From positions 1 to 48,968 of the forward strand of contig JAGGXD010000037.1 in NCBI GenBank assembly GCA_021163295.1: DNA of 48,968 bases. Direction: 5' to 3'. This document shows, in pieces, positions 45,978 to 48,968 of the stretch. Source of the DNA: Bacteroidales bacterium (lineage in GTDB: Bacteria; Bacteroidota; Bacteroidia; Bacteroidales; VadinHA17). Under the pieces are notes generated by a model. The model worked only from the letters and a program-made list of their open reading frames with translations, was not told where the DNA came from and searched no databases. Positions within the stretch are counted from its first letter, which is position 1, and each line of letters starts with the position of its first letter. Position numbers and translations under genes: made by a program.

Positions 45978-46016
45978 AATGAATAAAAACGAACGCCCAA
46001 TCGAGTAGACGGCTGA

Positions 46017-46032
46017 TCACGCTGAAGCGTGA
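46017..46032. repeat. Small perfect palindrome in the intron remnant (1)
   Basis: TCACGCTGAAGCGTGA: 7-bp arms around GA. It could be part of the intron's last stem or an inserted palindrome. Confidence 0.7.
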
Positions 46033-46057
46033 CCAGTGCGCCTCTCACACCACTGTA

Positions 46058-46072
46058 TCCCGCTAAGCGGGA
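46058..46072. repeat. Small perfect palindrome in the intron remnant (2)
   Basis: TCCCGCTAAGCGGGA, 7-bp arms, inside the domain V-like hairpin. On the minus strand it is flanked by TACAG on both sides, like a target duplication. Confidence 0.75.
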
Positions 46073-46186
46073 CAGGCTGTACGGTTCTCGTATATTGCGG
46101 TTCGTCAAACAGTGCTACGGCTCTTTTCACTCGCAGCGCCTTGTCCTTCTTTGCAAATCGTTGACTCCTCAGGGATTGGGTCACCC

Positions 46187-46204
46187 TCCCGACATTTGTC
46201 GGGA
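46187..46204. repeat. Small perfect palindrome in the intron remnant (3)
   Basis: TCCCGACATTTGTCGGGA, 8-bp arms around TT. It has the same TCC...GGA(C) ends as the other small palindromes. Confidence 0.75.
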
Positions 46205-46360
46205 CCACTTGCTAATGTTTCCAGGCGTTATCCCAGCGCATAAGGGACTTGCACCCTTTGGACTTTCTTTTATTCAAAGAACTTTACTAAATTTACCATT
46301 CAAGGCACACACAAAAAATAAAATGCATTGAAACGCACCTTATTCAAACCGATGAACCTT

Positions 46361-46392
46361 TTGAATTGCTTAATAATTGAACAGTATTTTTG
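46361..46392 (+). promoter_or_regulatory. Promoter for the small DUF5808-like gene
   Basis: TTG at 46361-46363, 21-nt spacer, TATTTTTG at 46385-46392; the start codon follows 40 nt later. Exact consensus fit. Confidence 0.6.
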
Positions 46393-46431
46393 TACGAAAT
46401 AAGGATACTAATAAACTTAAATATAAAAAAA

Positions 46432-46647
46432 ATGAAAACTAAAATTGACCAGGAAATACTCGATAGGATGAGTAAAAACCCCGGAAATTGGCATGGACCT
46501 TTTTATTTTAACCTAAAAGATCCTCGACTAATAGTGCCAAAATATGATCCAACATTGGGCTGGACATTAAATTTTGCAAGTCCATATGCTTATCTGACAA
46601 TTATTTCAGTAATATTGATTGTAATTGCATCAGGGTATTTCCTTTGA
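46432..46647 (+). CDS. Small membrane protein with DUF5808-like motif
   Basis: 71 residues from the ATG at 46432; a TTG at 46390 would place the start in the promoter. Residues ~14-45 (NWHGPFYFNLKDPRLIVPK, GWTLNF) match the short DUF5808-type motif seen in bacterial membrane proteins. A single C-terminal helix (TIISVILIVIASGYFL) follows. Function unknown. It has its own promoter, right of the intron remnant. Confidence 0.7.
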   Translation: MKTKIDQEILDRMSKNPGNWHGPFYFNLKDPRLIVPKYDPTLGWTLNFASPYAYLTIISVILIVIASGYFL

Positions 46648-46811
46648 TAATATTTTATCTGACAGTCCTGTTTTTGTAGTATGTTAGCCCGCATAATCAA
46701 ATTGATATAAAAAAATCGTGAATGAAAATAATACATGCTTTTACAGAAATTTAATTTTTCATCAAGTAAAAACCTGAAACAAAACTGCATATAAAGTAGT
46801 ATAACATCATG

Positions 46812-46855
46812 CTCAAGTAACTTTACTTTTAAGTAGAAATTTTGAGTTTTTTTTT
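46812..46855 (+). terminator. Possible weak terminator
   Basis: CTCAA near 46812 and TTGAG near 46842 close an AT-rich stem followed by a run of T. The stem is short, so only tentative. Confidence 0.3.
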
Positions 46856-46901
46856 CAAGTAAATACTAAATTGAATTATACATATAACAAAAGGATATAT
46901 T

Positions 46902-48536
46902 ATGAGAATTTCAATCACAACAGGATTAATACTTTTAACAATTAATTTAACCTTACCGGCACAAACAGGTAAAATAATTAATGAATTCAAAACACCGGGG
47001 AATTATCCAACAGGTATTTGTTTTGATGGAAAAAATATCTGGCAAGCAGATAGGGAAACGGATAAACTTTATTGTACCAACGTAGAAACAGGGAAGGTCA
47101 TAAGGCAAATAGAATCTCCGGCCTACTGGCCAATGGGTTTAGCGTGGGATGGACAATATCTTTGGAATGCTGATTATAGGGGAAGAACCGATAAGTCAGA
47201 AGATAGAGATGGAATGATTTTTAAGATTGACCCTAAAGATGGCACTATACTGAAAACTTTAAAGGCTCCTTCCGGAAGTCCGAAAGGATTAACTTATGAC
47301 GGCAAATATCTTTGGCTTGTTGATGACGATACTGATAAAGTTATTCAGTTTAATCCTGATGATGGTACAACCATTAGTTCGTTTAAGTCTCCTGCCAAAG
47401 ACTCCAGGGGAATTACTTATGATGGCAAATATTTGTGGATATCAGATAGAGGAACAGATGAAATTTATATGGTTGACCCAAAAACTGGCTATGTTATAAT
47501 AATTATGGATGCACCCGGAAATTATGTACACGGCATAACAGCCGGTAAAAATAAATTATGGGCAATAGACCACGAAGATGATAAAGTCTACCAATTGAAG
47601 ATTAATGATACGATAAAATTTATTCGGAAAGATAAAGAATTACATAAAATAACTTTTAATCACAGCGTTACCTGTTACGGGCCGGGGAAAATCAAAACCT
47701 TAGATGTGCATATTGCTTTACCTCAAAACAGGGATAATCAAGAGATTATTAATGAAATAAGCTATAATATAAAACCAACGGATATTGTAACGGATCAGTG
47801 GGAACAGAAAACTGCCCTATTCCATTTTATGAACGTAAAACCTGGAGAAAAAACCAAAATACAGGTAACATCAATTGTTCAAACCTATAATGTTAGATAT
47901 TTTATTTATCCTGAATATGTTGGTTCATTAGCAGATATACCACAAAATATTAAAGAAAAATATCTACTGGACGATGAGAAATACCAAATTGATAGTGATA
48001 TCATACAAAATACTATCAAAAACGTTGTTGGAAACGAAAAAAACCCTTATTGGATAATGCGAAAACTTCATCAATTTCTGATTGCCCATTTATACTATAA
48101 TATGGATGGGGAATGGGATACTGCACCAACAGTTCTCACAAATGGTTTTGGTTCTTGTTCTGAATACACATTCGTTTTTATTGCACTTTGCAGGGCTGCC
48201 GGGTTACCAACAAGGTATGTCGGATCAACATGGGATAGAAAAGAGTTGGCATATATGGATGATGTATATCACAGATGGGTTGAAGTATATCTTCCAGGCT
48301 ATGGCTGGATTCCAACTGATCCCACTCATGGAGACAGAGGATTACCCCGTGATCAGGCTTTTCCTATCGGACTTGTACAGAATTCAGCATTGATTACAAC
48401 TCAATCAGGTGGAGGCTCATCTACTATGGAATGGACTTATAATAGCAATGAAACTTACACCACAGAACCAAAAACTAATCTTAATATAACCCATTATGCT
48501 GATTGGGATAAAATAGATAAAGTGTTGAATAAATAA
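46902..48536 (+). CDS. Exported beta-propeller/transglutaminase-like protein
   Basis: 544 residues; signal peptide ending near TLPAQ. Residues ~25-240 hold about five repeats with the core GI/LxxDGKYLWxxDxxxDKxxxxDPxxG (for example GLTYDGKYLWLVDDDTDKV, GITYDGKYLWISDRGTDEI), an NHL/SMP-30-like propeller that may be open or short. Residues ~245-320 are a beta-sandwich linker. The transglutaminase-like domain has Cys419 (GFGSCSEYTF), His457 (YHRWVEVYLPGYGW) and Asp473 (TDPTHGD), an intact Cys-His-Asp triad. It is probably a periplasmic or secreted cysteine peptidase or cross-linking enzyme with a recognition propeller. Confidence 0.8.
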   Translation: MRISITTGLILLTINLTLPAQTGKIINEFKTPGNYPTGICFDGKNIWQADRETDKLYCTNVETGKVIRQIESPAYWPMGLAWDGQYLWNADYRGRTDKSEDRDGMIFKIDPKDGTILKTLKAPSGSPKGLTYDGKYLWLVDDDTDKVIQFNPDDGTTISSFKSPAKDSRGITYDGKYLWISDRGTDEIYMVDPKTGYVIIIMDAPGNYVHGITAGKNKLWAIDHEDDKVYQLKINDTIKFIRKDKELHKITFNHSVTCYGPGKIKTLDVHIALPQNRDNQEIINEISYNIKPTDIVTDQWEQKTALFHFMNVKPGEKTKIQVTSIVQTYNVRYFIYPEYVGSLADIPQNIKEKYLLDDEKYQIDSDIIQNTIKNVVGNEKNPYWIMRKLHQFLIAHLYYNMDGEWDTAPTVLTNGFGSCSEYTFVFIALCRAAGLPTRYVGSTWDRKELAYMDDVYHRWVEVYLPGYGWIPTDPTHGDRGLPRDQAFPIGLVQNSALITTQSGGGSSTMEWTYNSNETYTTEPKTNLNITHYADWDKIDKVLNK

Positions 48537-48664
48537 GTTTTAGACCAGTCAGCAGGCAATATTATATATGGCTTGTAGCGGTTAAAACACTAAATATGAG
48601 TATTATATCGCTTGTTTAATTTCTGTATAAATATTTAATAACCAATTATAATTCAATAACCATA

Positions 48665-48968
48665 ATGAGAAAATTAATCAATTTAGAATGCAGATACGCA
48701 TGGGTATGCTTATCAGCTGCAATTATTGTTATCTTATTTGCTTTTATACCTCCCGCCAGGGCACAGAAAAAGGAAGACAAAAAAAATGACAAGGCAGTAC
48801 CTGTTTTTAAAGATGGTGAAGCGCAAATCGTACCCGCCTTCAATGATCCTGAAAAGTGGATTCGACATGACCTCTGGGTTGAAACAGAATTCGATACTGA
48901 TGGTGATGGGAAACCCGACCGCATGCATGTTGATGTAACAAGGCCATACCAAACCGATAAAGGTCTTA
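48665..48968 (+). CDS. X-Pro dipeptidyl-peptidase (peptidase S15), N-terminal part
   Basis: Partial gene, open at the window end; 101 codons visible from the ATG at 48665. A Sec signal (LSAAIIVILFAFIPPARA) is followed by a Lys/Asp-rich spacer and the conserved S15 N-terminal block FNDPEKWIRHDLWVETEFDTDGDGKPDRMHV. It corresponds to the part missing from the S15 fragment at the window start, so it is either a paralogue or a related copy. It lies 128 bp after the propeller-transglutaminase gene. Confidence 0.85.
   Translation, partial: MRKLINLECRYAWVCLSAAIIVILFAFIPPARAQKKEDKKNDKAVPVFKDGEAQIVPAFNDPEKWIRHDLWVETEFDTDGDGKPDRMHVDVTRPYQTDKGL

Larger units (their letters stand above)
46000..46312 (-). 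mobile_element. Probable internally deleted group II intron remnant
   Basis: Read on the minus strand, the segment starts GTGTGTGCCTTG (46312 downward, like the GUGYG 5' end). It continues with GGTGCAAGTCCCTTATGCG and GGGATAACGCCTGGAAAC blocks, then a domain V-like piece (AACCGCAATATACGAGAACCGTAC ... GTGGTGTGAGAGG, 46105 to ~46040), and ends CTACTCGAT at 46000. No reverse transcriptase is present; at ~313 bp most of the intron is missing. The assignment rests on remembered group II motifs, not on a covariance-model search. Frames running through it are not genes. Confidence 0.5.

Noticed and set aside
46029-46331. Open frames on both strands in the intron-like segment
   Set aside because: They run through structured-RNA blocks and perfect palindromes and resemble no protein family other than translated intron sequence.
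1-48968. Window as a complete circular replicon
   Set aside because: Joining the ends leaves a peptidase gene lacking ~110-130 residues, and the window carries single-copy chromosomal genes (rplU, rpmA, serS, clpX) with no replication functions.

Overview
The window looks like chromosomal DNA of a Bacteroidota bacterium, probably of the Bacteroidales/Marinilabiliales type. Evidence is the AT-rich sequence, family-specific genes (GLPGLI protein, SusB-like GH97, LytTR remnant, DUF151 bifunctional nuclease, carboxypeptidase-regulatory-like TonB-type barrel), many Sec signal peptides and lipoboxes, and several promoters of the Bacteroidota form TTG-N19..22-TAnnTTTG. The only RNA gene seen is tRNA-Leu(TAG). 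There is no rRNA, CRISPR array or recognisable origin.

Layout: 1-9379 (+ strand): the C-terminal part of an S15 X-Pro dipeptidyl-peptidase, adenosine deaminase, a sialate O-acetylesterase-type lipoprotein, a Tat-exported Gfo/Idh/MocA oxidoreductase, a GLPGLI protein overlapping a large outer-membrane barrel, then a wrecked LytTR two-component pair. 9385-15793 (- strand): a class I glutamine amidotransferase-like lipoprotein, and a five-gene envelope cassette of beta-barrel, LolD-like ATPase, two FtsX-type permeases and a LolA-like periplasmic protein. 15993-20875 (+): M28 peptidase, esterase, GH3 enzyme and a small membrane protein. 20884-24917 (-): a two-gene ABC-2 exporter and RecQ. 25240-30543 (+): tatC, lptB, tRNA-Leu, tig, clpP, clpX. 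30587-37069 (-): unknown lipoprotein, folA, thyA, GH97, CNT nucleoside transporter, bifunctional nuclease. 37326-42420 (+): rplU, rpmA, serS, an EamA transporter overlapping an S41 protease, ruvC.

42421-46430 is an accessory island. It holds a ParDE-type toxin-antitoxin pair, an IS1182-family element with perfect 13-bp ends and a broken transposase, a HigBA pair, and a probable internally deleted group II intron carrying small perfect palindromes. Beyond it are a small DUF5808-like membrane protein, a beta-propeller/transglutaminase fusion, and the N-terminus of a second S15 X-Pro dipeptidyl-peptidase fragment cut by the window end.

The most interesting signals are: (1) a dispersed intergenic palindrome family, with three copies whose stem bases covary and whose GTA/GAA internal loop is constant, one copy carrying a second palindrome in its loop; (2) the barrel/ABC/LolA-like cassette, which has the parts list of an envelope-spanning lipid or lipoprotein transport machine; and (3) the toxin-antitoxin/IS/intron island with well-formed operators and promoters. 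All functional calls come from reading the sequence and knowledge of families; no database search was run.
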